64,000 nt of DNA from Tannerella forsythia (GCF_001006485.1 NZ_JUET01000048.1:1-64000), one strand, 5' to 3'; positions 15,802 through 23,657 are shown, counted from the stretch's first letter. The notes: generated by a model not told the origin, from the letters alone. A program made the numbers and translations.

Positions 15802-16959
15802 ATGTTGTTACCGAACGAGTTTATTGAGAATAGTATTGAGACGTATATCTATAAACATACAACAACGTCTCAAAAAATTTACTGGGTCGTATTGGCGGCT
15901 GTGACAGTGGCATTAGCTTCTCTGCCGTTTATTTATGTAGATATATCGGTACAGGGGTTGGGAATCATCCGGCCTGTTGCGGAAAAAACGGAGATCAAGT
16001 CGCCTGTAACAGAACTGGTCGATTCCGTCTACGTCCGTGAGGGCGAACAAGTGAAGAAAGGCGATATTTTGTTGCGATTCCGTACAAACAGTTCGGATTA
16101 TAAGATAGCCTATCAATCGAACCGCCTGAGCGATTACGCCGAACAACTAAGCGATTTGACTTATTTGGCAAGAGGAGCGTGTCCTCCTTCTTTTCAATCG
16201 CCTGTACGCAGGCAGGAATATCATTATTATATCAAACGGAAGAATGAGTTAGAGACTTCGTTGGATCAGGCGGAAAAAGAATATCTCCGCAACAAATCCC
16301 TGTTTGAAAAGAAAGTCATTGCCGAAGAAGAATACGATAAGTATCTCTACCGCTACAAAAGTCAGCAGAACGAGTTGGCCTCGCTCATCGAAAATCAGAT
16401 GAGTACATGGCAAGCAAATTTGAACGCACTCCGTAACTCACATAGCGAGATGCATACTTCCCTAAAGCAGGAAATAAAAGATAAGGAGATGTATTTCGTC
16501 AAGAGCCCGGTCAGCGGAACGTTAGATCAGTTCTCCGGGATATATCGCGGCAGCAGCATACGGGCCGGAGAATCCCTCGCCGTGATAAGTCCGGACTCTA
16601 CGCTGTATTTCGAGGTGTATGTGACCCCAAGGAATATCGGTTATCTGAGTTTGGGCATGCCGGTGATTGTGCAAGTAGAATCGTTCAATTATAACGAATG
16701 GGGTACGGTCGGTGGTACGGTCAAAGATATATCGTCGGATTTTATGACGGATAAACAAGGTCATTCTTCTTATAAGGTGAAATGTGGGATGGACAGAGAC
16801 TACCTGCAACTGAAGAACGGACGAACCGGTAAGTTAAAGAAAGGAATGACCGTCAGTGCTCATTTTATGATTACCCGTCGCTCCCTGTTCGACCTGCTTT
16901 ACCAGAAGATGGATGATTGGGTAAATCCTGCCCGGTATAAACAAGTATCTAACGATTAA
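15802..16959 (+). CDS. HlyD-family periplasmic adaptor of the peptide exporter
   Basis: A 385-aa membrane fusion protein linking the ABC transporter to the TolC channel. There is one N-terminal helix (IYWVVLAAVTVALASLPFIY), a split biotinyl-lipoyl domain (IKSPVTELVDSVYVREGEQV near residue 75 and MYFVKSPVSGTLDQF near 230), a coiled-coil hairpin between them, and a C-terminal beta-barrel (SLGMPVIVQVESFNYNEWGT). The gene is first in the exporter operon; the ABC gene starts 14 bp downstream. The TAAC operator suggests it is induced together with the peptides. Confidence 0.92.
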   Translation: MLLPNEFIENSIETYIYKHTTTSQKIYWVVLAAVTVALASLPFIYVDISVQGLGIIRPVAEKTEIKSPVTELVDSVYVREGEQVKKGDILLRFRTNSSDYKIAYQSNRLSDYAEQLSDLTYLARGACPPSFQSPVRRQEYHYYIKRKNELETSLDQAEKEYLRNKSLFEKKVIAEEEYDKYLYRYKSQQNELASLIENQMSTWQANLNALRNSHSEMHTSLKQEIKDKEMYFVKSPVSGTLDQFSGIYRGSSIRAGESLAVISPDSTLYFEVYVTPRNIGYLSLGMPVIVQVESFNYNEWGTVGGTVKDISSDFMTDKQGHSSYKVKCGMDRDYLQLKNGRTGKLKKGMTVSAHFMITRRSLFDLLYQKMDDWVNPARYKQVSND

Positions 16960-16973
16960 ACATAAAAAAACAA

Positions 16974-19133
16974 ATGAAAAGAGGAATTAAAGTTAAACAG
17001 CATGATATAACCGACTGTGGGGCGGCTTGTCTGGCATCCGTTTGTGCTTACCATGGATTACGTTTTCCCGTTTCACGTATCCGGCAGTATGCTTTCACAG
17101 ACAAAAAAGGAACGAATGTGCTTGGGCTTACTCAAGCTGCGCATAAACTCGGCTTATCGGCCAAGGGGGTCCGTGCGCTTCCGGAGGCTTTGGATATCGT
17201 ACCCAAACCGGCAATTGCCCATGTTATTGTCAAAGAACAATTACAACATTATGTCGTAGTCTATAAAGTGACGAAGACACACGTTACCTATATGGATCCC
17301 GGGGATGGGCGCATGCATCAAAAAACGCGTGAGGAGTTCAATAAAGAATGGACAAAGGTTATGGTTATTATGGAGCCTGAAGAGTCTTTCCGGCGTGGAA
17401 ACGAGAAGAAGAATATCATCTCTCAATTCATGGCTTTGCTTGCGCCACATAAAAGCGTCATGCTTCAAGCTCTTTTCGGCGCTCTTGTGTATAGTATATT
17501 AGGACTTTCTACAGCGGTCTACGTCGGTAAGATTACAGATTATGTCTTAGTAGATAAGAATTTGAACCTGTTGCATCTGATGGGAATAATCATGATTGCC
17601 GTCCTTTTATTGAGAACGTTTATCGGTGCGATGAAGAGTATTCTGGCCTTAAAGACCGGTCAACGTATCGATGCCGCATTGATTCTCGGATATTATAAAC
17701 ATCTGTTGACCCTCCCTCAGCAATTTTTCGATACGATGCGCGTAGGCGAAATCATATCGCGAGTGAATGATGCCGTAAAGATTCGTTCTTTTATCAACAA
17801 TGTCTCACTCGATCTGGCTGTGAACGTGATGATCCTGTTCTTCACCTCCTGTCTGATGTTTGTGTATTCATGGAAGCTCGCCGTAGTTACCCTCTTGTCA
17901 GCCCCTCTGTTCCTGCTTGTGTTCTGGGGATTCAACCGACTGAACCGTAAATACCAGCGCCGCATTATGGAAAGCGCTGCCGATCTTGAATCACAGTTAG
18001 TCGAATCGATTAACTCCATTTCGACCATCAAACGGTTCGGGATAGAAGAGTATGCCAATCTGAAGACCGAGACGCGCTTTGTCCATCTGTTAAAGAACAC
18101 GTTCCGCAGTATCTATGGCTCTATTATGGCACAGGGTGGCATTCAATTTATTTCTACGGGAGTGACGATTGCCGTGTTGTGGACAGGTAGCGTACTGGTG
18201 ATCGATCAGGAACTGACGCCGGGTGCCCTGATGCTGTTCTATTCATTGGTGGGATATGTACTGTCTCCGATCTCTTCGCTGATCACGTCGAACCAAACCA
18301 TACAGGATGCGTTGATTGCGGCAGATCGCTTGTTTCAGATTATGGATTTGGAGAGAGAAAGCGACAATAGTCAGAAAATCAATCTGACACCGGAGATGAT
18401 CGGCAATATTTCGTTCGAGAATGTAGCCTTTCGTTACGGTTCCCGAAAGAAGGTCTTCGAGTCGTTAAATTTAAAAATAGAAAAAGGAAAGACAACAGCC
18501 GTTATCGGTGAAAGCGGCTCCGGTAAAACAACGCTGATTTCACTGATGCAGCATATCTATCCGATACAAGACGGACAGATACGCATCGGAGAGTTCGATA
18601 TTGCCCAAATTACGAACGAGAGTTTACGCAGGATCGTTGGTACTGTTCCTCAGCAAATCGAATTATTTGCCGGAAGTATTGCCGAAAATATCGCGCTCGG
18701 AGATTTGTATCCGGATATGGAACGAATCATCGACTTGGCGGAGCAACTAGGTTTAAAGGAGTTTATTGAAAAATTACCGCAGAATTATATGACGTATATC
18801 GGCGAGCATGGGGCATCGCTTTCCGGGGGAGAGCGGCAACGTCTGGCCATTGCACGTGCGTTATACAAAGAACCGGAAATCTTAATATTTGATGAAGCGA
18901 CTTCTTCGCTCGATTCGGTTTCGGAGAAATTTGTAAAACAGACCTTGAAAAGTCTGGCGACACGAGGAAAGACGATTATTGTGATTGCTCATCGACTGAG
19001 CACCGTCAGAGATGCCGATGCGATCGTTGTGCTGGATGATGGGAAGGTGGTTCAGCATGGGGTGCATGAGCAGTTGATACATGAGGACGGTATTTACCGA
19101 AAGTTGTGGAACGAGCAATACGGCATGGTATGA
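16974..19133 (+). CDS. Bacteriocin-processing ABC transporter with C39 peptidase domain
   Basis: A 719-aa exporter that cleaves double-glycine leaders and pumps out the cores. The N-terminal C39 domain has the catalytic Cys in QHDITDCGAACLAS (C15), His in QHYVVVY (H92) and Asp in YMDPGDG (D108), so it should be active. Residues about 150-440 hold six membrane helices. The nucleotide-binding domain has Walker A GESGSGKTT, the Q-loop VPQQIELFAG, signature LSGGERQRLAIARAL, Walker B ILIFDEATSSLDS and the switch His in IVIAHRLST. The substrates are most likely the GG peptides encoded on both sides. The stop overlaps the TolC start (ATGA). Confidence 0.96.
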   Translation: MKRGIKVKQHDITDCGAACLASVCAYHGLRFPVSRIRQYAFTDKKGTNVLGLTQAAHKLGLSAKGVRALPEALDIVPKPAIAHVIVKEQLQHYVVVYKVTKTHVTYMDPGDGRMHQKTREEFNKEWTKVMVIMEPEESFRRGNEKKNIISQFMALLAPHKSVMLQALFGALVYSILGLSTAVYVGKITDYVLVDKNLNLLHLMGIIMIAVLLLRTFIGAMKSILALKTGQRIDAALILGYYKHLLTLPQQFFDTMRVGEIISRVNDAVKIRSFINNVSLDLAVNVMILFFTSCLMFVYSWKLAVVTLLSAPLFLLVFWGFNRLNRKYQRRIMESAADLESQLVESINSISTIKRFGIEEYANLKTETRFVHLLKNTFRSIYGSIMAQGGIQFISTGVTIAVLWTGSVLVIDQELTPGALMLFYSLVGYVLSPISSLITSNQTIQDALIAADRLFQIMDLERESDNSQKINLTPEMIGNISFENVAFRYGSRKKVFESLNLKIEKGKTTAVIGESGSGKTTLISLMQHIYPIQDGQIRIGEFDIAQITNESLRRIVGTVPQQIELFAGSIAENIALGDLYPDMERIIDLAEQLGLKEFIEKLPQNYMTYIGEHGASLSGGERQRLAIARALYKEPEILIFDEATSSLDSVSEKFVKQTLKSLATRGKTIIVIAHRLSTVRDADAIVVLDDGKVVQHGVHEQLIHEDGIYRKLWNEQYGMV

Positions 19134-20437
19134 AAAGCATGGTTTTTCTTGTATTGTGCCTGTTGTCAGGAAATTTACTGTATGGGCAAGCTTCGTACAC
19201 ATTAGGAGAATGCATACAACAAGCTCTGCATGCCAATGTGGATATCAAACGCCAACAGGTAAAGTTGGACAAGCAGGCCATTCGGGTCGAGACGGAAAAG
19301 TACAGCCGGTTGCCGGACCTGAATTTGAACGGAACACAGCAATTTGATTTCGGGCGTTCGCTGAACCGTGATAATACGTATACGGATGTCAACTCACAAA
19401 CAAGTTCATTTTCTTTGACCACAGAAGTGGGGCTGTTCTCCGGATTTAAAACGATGCATTCGATCGCACGGCAAAAGTTAGAATTAAAAATAAATCGAGA
19501 ATTATTAGAGAAAGTACGGAATGATATTACGTTGCAAGTTACCATCTGCTATTATCAGATTCTGCTCGATAAGGAGATTGCAGCGATAGCCGACGAACAG
19601 ATCATATTGACGCGTGAACAGGAAGAAATGACACGGGTGCTGGCTACACATGGCAAAGTAGCGGAATCACAAGTGTTGACTGTCAAGGCACAGTTGGCAA
19701 ATGACGAATTAGCATCGGTCAAAGCAGCGAATACACTTCGCCTCTCCATGATCAATTTGCTTCAGTTACTTGAGCTACGCGATACCGCCGGTTTCGACAT
19801 CGTGCCTGTTGCGCTCGATACCCTCATGCCTTTGGCCGTATCTCCGGATGAGATTTTTGCCGTATCGGAACAGATTATGCCTGAGATCAAAAGCGCCCGT
19901 ACAGCTGTTGAGAGCAGCCAAAGCGCTATTCGCATAGCCAAAGCCGGTTATTATCCGTCCTTAGCATTGGCCGCAAAAATAAGTAGCGGATATTATCACA
20001 ATAATGACAATAATCCGCCATTAGACATACAGTTTAAAAACAATATGCAGCAAACGGTATACCTCACGCTCCGTATTCCGCTATTTAACCGGATGACGAC
20101 CAGGAATGCCGTACGCACAGCACAAAAAGAACGGGAGGATAGCCGTCTTGCCGCAGACAATGCGTTAAAAACGTTGTATAAGGAAATACAAAAGACGTGG
20201 TACGATGCTCTCTCCGCACACGAGCGCTACGAGTCGACCCGCCACTCCGTCGCGGCCAACAGTGAGGCATTACGCTATGCAAAAGAAAAATATCAAGCGG
20301 GTAAGAGTACCGTATACGAATATAACGAAGCAAAAATGAAACTGGCGAATAGTCGCTCCGAACAGGCACAGGCCAGATATGAATTTGCCTTGCGGAAAAA
20401 GATATTGGATTTTTATGCCGACCAATCCATCAGGTAG
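19130..20437 (+). CDS. TolC-family outer membrane channel
   Basis: A 435-aa protein with a signal peptide (MKSMVFLVLCLLSGNLLYGQ) and two repeated TolC-type halves of long alpha-helices and beta strands; the first half begins YTLGECIQQALHANVDIKRQ, typical of the family. The C-terminal half ends with SRSEQAQARYEFALRKKILD. It completes the type I-like exporter that moves processed peptides across both membranes. The start at 19130 overlaps the ABC stop as ATGA, which supports it over the upstream start at 19106. Confidence 0.93.
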   Translation: MKSMVFLVLCLLSGNLLYGQASYTLGECIQQALHANVDIKRQQVKLDKQAIRVETEKYSRLPDLNLNGTQQFDFGRSLNRDNTYTDVNSQTSSFSLTTEVGLFSGFKTMHSIARQKLELKINRELLEKVRNDITLQVTICYYQILLDKEIAAIADEQIILTREQEEMTRVLATHGKVAESQVLTVKAQLANDELASVKAANTLRLSMINLLQLLELRDTAGFDIVPVALDTLMPLAVSPDEIFAVSEQIMPEIKSARTAVESSQSAIRIAKAGYYPSLALAAKISSGYYHNNDNNPPLDIQFKNNMQQTVYLTLRIPLFNRMTTRNAVRTAQKEREDSRLAADNALKTLYKEIQKTWYDALSAHERYESTRHSVAANSEALRYAKEKYQAGKSTVYEYNEAKMKLANSRSEQAQARYEFALRKKILDFYADQSIR

Positions 20438-20453
20438 AAACGATCAAAAAAGG

Positions 20454-20798
20454 ATGATTATGCAATTATTTGAAACCATTGACAGAGCCAAACGCATGCA
20501 CGGTCTGATACAGCACGAGGCAACGGGAGACCCACAGCAATTTGCCGAGCGCCTGCATCTTTGTCGCCGACAGTTTTTCAATGTGTTGGACGAACTGAGG
20601 GATTTAGGTGCAGAGATACGATATGACAGAGTACGGTGTACGTATTTTTACGCTAATGACTTCGATTTTCAGATCGTAATCAAATGCTGCTCCCTTGACG
20701 AAAAAGAGCAGAGGCGGATTTCCGGAGGATTTTTTATCAAAAAAATACCGAGTGCAATTTTATTGCACCGAAGCGATGTACTTTTGTGTTGTGATTAA
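20454..20798 (+). CDS. Small HTH DNA-binding protein, 114 aa
   Basis: Residues about 20-60 (GDPQQFAERLHLCRRQFFNV and LDELRDLGAEIRYDRV) fit a helix-turn-helix with a following wing (RCTYFYANDFDF). The C-terminal third has no known motif. It begins 16 bp after tolC and probably belongs to the exporter operon. The promoter and dyad of the next peptide operon lie inside its 3' end (20752-20786), so it may regulate that operon. A sequence RRISGGFF near the end looks like a GG site but is not preceded by a leader-like N-terminus. Confidence 0.65.
   Translation: MIMQLFETIDRAKRMHGLIQHEATGDPQQFAERLHLCRRQFFNVLDELRDLGAEIRYDRVRCTYFYANDFDFQIVIKCCSLDEKEQRRISGGFFIKKIPSAILLHRSDVLLCCD
20752..20786 (+). promoter_or_regulatory. 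Dyad operator plus -7 box of the third peptide operon
   Basis: A perfect 7-bp inverted repeat with a 3-nt centre (GTGCAAT at 20752-20758, ATTGCAC at 20762-20768) ends 10 bp before TACTTTTG (20779-20786). It covers the -33 region, so a bound protein would control access. No TAAC repeats occur here, so this operon is likely under a different regulator, perhaps the HTH protein whose gene it overlaps. Confidence 0.5.
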
Positions 20799-20864
20799 AC
20801 GAATGGTGCACAATTCGGGAGATTGCAGAAAGACTTTATTTTGTAAATTTAAAATTTTAAAACA

Positions 20865-21038
20865 ATGAAAAATTCAGAATTGACTACTTATGGAGTAGCA
20901 GAGCTTAATGCTCAAGAGATGGAAGAAGTGAATGGGGGATTTTGGGGCGCTTTAGCGGCTGCTGTCGCGGCTTATTTAATCATTAGCTCAATAGAGTATC
21001 CTGAGGATTTCGTAGATGGTTTTTTAGGTAACAAATAA
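20865..21038 (+). CDS. Double-glycine leader peptide 4, 57 aa
   Basis: A 25-residue leader ends VAELNAQEMEEVNGG; the 32-residue core begins FWGALAAAVAAYLIISSIEY and ends PEDFVDGFLGNK. The first half of the core is an Ala-rich membrane-seeking helix. A 48-bp segment of the leader (20892-20939) is identical to that of the peptide at 22718, although the cores are unrelated. It is followed 11 bp later by peptide 5, so the two may form a two-component bacteriocin. Confidence 0.75.
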   Translation: MKNSELTTYGVAELNAQEMEEVNGGFWGALAAAVAAYLIISSIEYPEDFVDGFLGNK

Positions 21039-21049
21039 ACTGAATGATC

Positions 21050-21205
21050 ATGAAAGAACTAAGTTTAGAAGAATTGGTTGAGATAAATGGAGGTGAAACA
21101 GGTTCTCGGAACGGTGCTCGCATAGCAGGGCGACTTGTTGGGATAGCATTGATGGGACCCTTGGGCGGAATTTATTATTGCGGTAAAGATATGGGATGGT
21201 GGTAA
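21050..21205 (+). CDS. Double-glycine leader peptide 5, 51 aa
   Basis: A short 15-residue leader, MKELSLEELVEINGG, precedes a 36-residue core (ETGSRNGARIAGRLVGIALM then GPLGGIYYCGKDMGWW). The core has a GRLVG motif of the GxxxG type used in helix-helix contacts of class IIb bacteriocins, one Cys and a C-terminal WW. Its GPLGGIYY segment resembles GPIGGAFY in the peptide at 22718. An in-frame ATG at 21044 would add two residues. Confidence 0.75.
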   Translation: MKELSLEELVEINGGETGSRNGARIAGRLVGIALMGPLGGIYYCGKDMGWW

Positions 21206-21222
21206 TAAACAAGACTTATCGT

Positions 21223-21672
21223 ATGATTTTTAAATATTCGTCTCGAAAGAAGCAGATTGGTATATTGAGTATTTTGTTCTTGATGGTGGTTATATATGCC
21301 ATATACAGGCATTATCTACGTCCTTATGCGATTCAATATTCAGACAGTCGATTCTTGAAAGATTTGCTTTATACATTTCCTAATTTCTGGGGCTCATTCA
21401 TGCTTTATCTGATGTCTAAATACTTTCTGAACCATACTTTTTGGAAATCGATATGGTATGTGTTTGCATTGGCCGTTATATATGAATCGCTCCATATTGT
21501 GAATTTTGGGACAAGTTTCGATATTTATGACATCTTGGCTTCGGTGATTGCTCTTATATTCATTGTGATATATGAAAAAGTCATCAAACCAAATGTTTGT
21601 AGAAGAAAGGTACTTTTCTCTAAGCAATCTTGTGTAAATGATAATGCAGGAGACGACATATGGAAAGAGTAA
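21223..21672 (+). CDS. Four-TM membrane protein (VanZ-like), immunity candidate, 149 aa
   Basis: The product begins MIFKYSSRKKQIGILSILFL and has about four hydrophobic helices, with the segment YRHYLRPYAIQYSDSRFLKD between helices 1 and 2 and YLMSKYFLNHTFWKSIWYVF later. The pattern resembles small VanZ-like membrane proteins; the 120-aa protein at 22271 looks like a relative (YRPYVEAHQIEDLYIGDTLE). It lies 17 bp after peptide 5 and may protect the producer. Its 5' end is partly duplicated at 22647. Confidence 0.65.
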   Translation: MIFKYSSRKKQIGILSILFLMVVIYAIYRHYLRPYAIQYSDSRFLKDLLYTFPNFWGSFMLYLMSKYFLNHTFWKSIWYVFALAVIYESLHIVNFGTSFDIYDILASVIALIFIVIYEKVIKPNVCRRKVLFSKQSCVNDNAGDDIWKE

Positions 21673-21700
21673 GATAGCCTTATACCATACAAACCAAATC

Positions 21701-21727
21701 GAGTAGGAGGAAAACGTCTTCCTACTC
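21701..21727 (+). terminator. Hairpin terminator after the third peptide operon
   Basis: GAGTAGGAGGA (21701-21711) and TCTTCCTACTC (21717-21727) form an 11-bp stem with one G-U wobble and a 5-nt AAACG loop. The wobble fits RNA made from the plus strand. The outer sequence, including CTTCCTACTCGATT, recurs in the terminator behind susD at 31082-31119. Confidence 0.6.
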
Positions 21728-21856
21728 GATTTACTATAAAACATATCAAACCAAATTGTTTGCTGTTTTGGAATGAAGAGACTTTCTCTATATTAACAAA
21801 TCCAGTAATGAAACAACGCATTGATTTAAGATGATCTTTCTCAGCGGTATTCCATT

Positions 21857-22259
21857 ATGAATCGCGTTTTATTCTACCATCCTTTCCAAACGATTATGGG
21901 CTGTTCTTTGGGCGCTTTTTCTCGTGCCGACGCTGCTGTGCGGTCAACCTCGTTCGGTCATTACGGGGAGCGTCGCAGATGAGCATAACCGGCCGCTTCC
22001 GAACGTGAGCCTTTTCTTCAAACAGGCGAAAAGAGGAACCGTTACGAATTCCGACGGGCAATTCCGGCTCCGGCTGCCAGAAACAGGCGATACGCTGACC
22101 GCATCGTGTATTGGGTACGAAACGCAGGCCATACCCATAGCGCAAGACAGGCTTACTTTATCCATTCGATTGGTTTCCGCCGATGTACCACTGAACGAAG
22201 TCATCGTTACGAATCTTTCGACTCGCGAGCTGTTACAAATTTATAGCTGTAATTTTTAG
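21857..22259 (+). pseudogene. Frameshifted N-terminal fragment of a SusC/TonB-dependent receptor
   Basis: From 21857 one frame reads MNRVLFYHPF; the adjacent frame continues RLWAVLWALFLVPTLLCGQ, a signal peptide, then a carboxypeptidase-regulatory-like domain (VITGSVADEHNRPLPNVSLF, GTVTNSDGQFRLRLP) and the linker VPLNEVIVTN where SusC proteins enter the TonB plug. A one-base shift separates start and body, and the protein stops at 22259 after LQIYSCNF, lacking plug and barrel (over 800 residues). This is a decayed SusC/RagA 5' end stranded inside the peptide island. Confidence 0.7.
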
Positions 22260-22270
22260 ACATAAACAAC

Positions 22271-22633
22271 ATGATGAAAAAGAATTATATTATTGCAGGA
22301 GCCATTATTGGCATTATCGGGATACTGATGGCATGGATATACAGACCGTACGTCGAAGCACATCAAATTGAGGATTTATACATAGGAGATACGCTTGAAT
22401 GCCTTTTCTTTATCCCTACGGGAGCGTGTCTTCTTTATGGTATCAGTAACAAATACTCTTTTGGAAAGGTCGTATTAATTATTGCTTTCTCAACGGTACT
22501 CTATAATGTGATAGGGGGAGATTTCGGATTTTTTGTAATCCGTCTTGTTGCCATACTGGTTAGCACAGTTGCCACTTATTTCATCCAAAAATGTATCAGC
22601 CGATGTGCCGTCCCAACGAAAGTCAATAGATAG
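22271..22633 (+). CDS. Four-TM membrane protein (VanZ-like), 120 aa
   Basis: MMKKNYIIAGAIIGIIGILM begins the first of about four membrane helices; the loop WIYRPYVEAHQIEDLYIGDT and FIPTGACLLYGISNKYSFGK resemble the corresponding region of the 149-aa protein at 21223. It starts 11 bp after the receptor fragment and is not directly behind an intact peptide gene. It is probably another immunity-type protein, possibly for a peptide lost or moved during rearrangement. Confidence 0.6.
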   Translation: MMKKNYIIAGAIIGIIGILMAWIYRPYVEAHQIEDLYIGDTLECLFFIPTGACLLYGISNKYSFGKVVLIIAFSTVLYNVIGGDFGFFVIRLVAILVSTVATYFIQKCISRCAVPTKVNR

Positions 22634-22646
22634 ATCGTTCTATCGT

Positions 22647-22711
22647 ATGATTTTTAAATAGTTGTTTCGAAAGAAACAGATTGCGATAGTCCATGTTCTG
22701 TTCTTGATTGA
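22647..22711 (+). pseudogene. Truncated copy of the 5' end of the 21223 membrane gene
   Basis: The sequence beginning ATGATTTTTAAATA matches the start of the gene at 21223 (ATGATTTTTAAATATTCG) and stays similar through CGAAAGAAACAGATTG and TTTCTGTTCTTGAT-like sequence for about 65 bp, but a TAG replaces the fifth codon and similarity stops just before the peptide gene at 22718. It marks a partial duplication of the immunity-like gene. Confidence 0.65.
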
Positions 22712-22717
22712 ACGAAC

Positions 22718-22888
22718 ATGAAAAATTTTGATTGGGCTACCTACGGAGTAGCAGAGCTTAATGCTCAAGAGATGGAAGAAGTGAATGGGGGAGATGGAAA
22801 ATTTCATTATTGGGAGTTTGGCTTGGCATGTGTTTTGCTTGGTCCTATAGGTGGGGCATTTTATCTATTAGGTGTTGCACAAAATTGA
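22718..22888 (+). CDS. Double-glycine leader peptide 6, 56 aa
   Basis: A 25-residue leader (starts MKNFDWATYG, ends AQEMEEVNGG) precedes a 31-residue core: DGKFHYWEFGLACVLLGPIG then GAFYLLGVAQN. The 48 bp coding for leader residues 10-25 are identical to those of the peptide at 20865, and the sequences diverge right at the cleavage site. The core is Gly-rich and resembles the core of peptide 5 in LLGPIGGAFY. It is a class IIb-like bacteriocin candidate paired with the peptide at 22916. Confidence 0.75.
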   Translation: MKNFDWATYGVAELNAQEMEEVNGGDGKFHYWEFGLACVLLGPIGGAFYLLGVAQN

Positions 22889-22915
22889 ACTAAAATAATT
22901 TGATATTTTGTAATT

Positions 22916-23017
22916 ATGTTTGAAGAATTAACTATTACAGAGCAGGAGAATATCTCTGGAGGAGAGCTTGTTATCGCTACAATTGCTTTTTTCTGCTACC
23001 AATTAGGTAAAGATTAA
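22916..23017 (+). CDS. Double-glycine leader peptide 7, 33 aa
   Basis: A very short precursor: leader MFEELTITEQENISGG (16 residues), core ELVIATIAFFCYQLGKD (17 residues). The leader has the hydrophobic/acidic spacing typical of GG leaders. The core is a short hydrophobic segment with one Cys and a GKD end like peptide 5. Start and stop are clear, with 27 bp to peptide 6 and 13 bp to the next membrane gene, so it fits the operon pattern. Confidence 0.65.
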   Translation: MFEELTITEQENISGGELVIATIAFFCYQLGKD

Positions 23018-23030
23018 CTTTGGAAGAATA

Positions 23031-23207
23031 ATGAAAAAAGTTAGTGTGATTTCTAATGTGTTAAGCATTGCTGCTATTATATTCCTCTTCATTTTAGACT
23101 ATCCGTTTATGAGTGTCGGATATATTATGAAGAATGTATTAATTTTAGCGCTTATCTTGCTATCGATATTGATTTATGTACGAAAAAAACAGACGGAAAA
23201 TAAATAG
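23031..23207 (+). CDS. Two-TM small membrane protein, 58 aa, immunity-like
   Basis: Two hydrophobic segments (VISNVLSIAAIIFLFIL and MKNVLILALILLSILIYV) with a short loop (DYPFMSVGYI) and a basic C-terminus (RKKQTENK). It follows peptide 7 by 13 bp, in the position expected for an immunity protein. The transcript probably ends at the hairpin at 23302. No family is recognised. Confidence 0.58.
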   Translation: MKKVSVISNVLSIAAIIFLFILDYPFMSVGYIMKNVLILALILLSILIYVRKKQTENK

Positions 23208-23301
23208 CTTTTCAAGTGTTTGTTTTTTTTAGTTATTGTTGCTTTGCAAATGTGATGTTTTGATTGTCAATCAGAGGTTGACACAAGATGTTTAATTGAA
23301 T

Positions 23302-23342
23302 ATCGGGAATCTTTATCTTGTACAGAGCATAGGATTCCCGAT
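23302..23342 (+). terminator. Terminator at the end of the peptide island
   Basis: ATCGGGAATC (23302-23311) and GATTCCCGAT (23333-23342) form a perfect 10-bp stem with a 21-nt loop, followed by TTTG. Together with the promoter at 23471 it separates the island from the protease/SusCD operon. The remaining 23208-23657 bases hold no gene that I trust. Confidence 0.6.
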
Positions 23343-23470
23343 TTTGTCATTCATATTGCTTCTGTTTCGCAGATCGATCATTTTAAGACAGAGAACTATA
23401 CGGATTTTATGCGTTTGCATACTGTGCGTGGTGAACACCGGTATGTTAAGCGCGATAGATGGAATTTTTT

Positions 23471-23501
23471 TTGCATCTGATCGAAAACGCTTCTATCTTT
23501 G
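23471..23501 (+). promoter_or_regulatory. Promoter of the metalloprotease/SusCD operon
   Basis: TTG at 23471-23473 and TATCTTTG at 23494-23501, 20 bp apart, are a full match to the Bacteroidetes promoter pattern. The 5' UTR would be about 150 nt. Confidence 0.65.
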
Positions 23502-23657
23502 TGCGTTTATTTTTTATATTTTTTATAATCGTGTTGATTGCGGCTCTTGTGCGTCGGGCAGTAGAGAGGTTATCCGCCACCATGTAGGCATATTGCCTGC
23601 ATTTCGATTGTCAACCGATAAATAAATGATCAAAACATAGAAAAGGACGATGGTCAG

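Noticed and set aside
20736-20750. RISGGFF in the C-terminal part of the HTH protein read as a GG cleavage site
   Set aside because: It lies about 90 residues in, after a folded DNA-binding domain, and the residues before it lack the leader spacing seen in the true precursors.
13500-23300. Search for transposase, integrase or attachment sites that would make the peptide island a mobile element
   Set aside because: The region is AT-rich and rearranged, but I found no recombinase gene, no flanking direct repeats and no tRNA target, so mobility is not claimed.
23296-23625. 109-aa hydrophobic plus-strand frame
   Set aside because: It starts with a non-ATG codon, runs through the hairpin at 23302-23342 and over the full promoter at 23471-23501, and its second half is not membrane-like. 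I treat it as chance, though a decayed membrane gene is possible.
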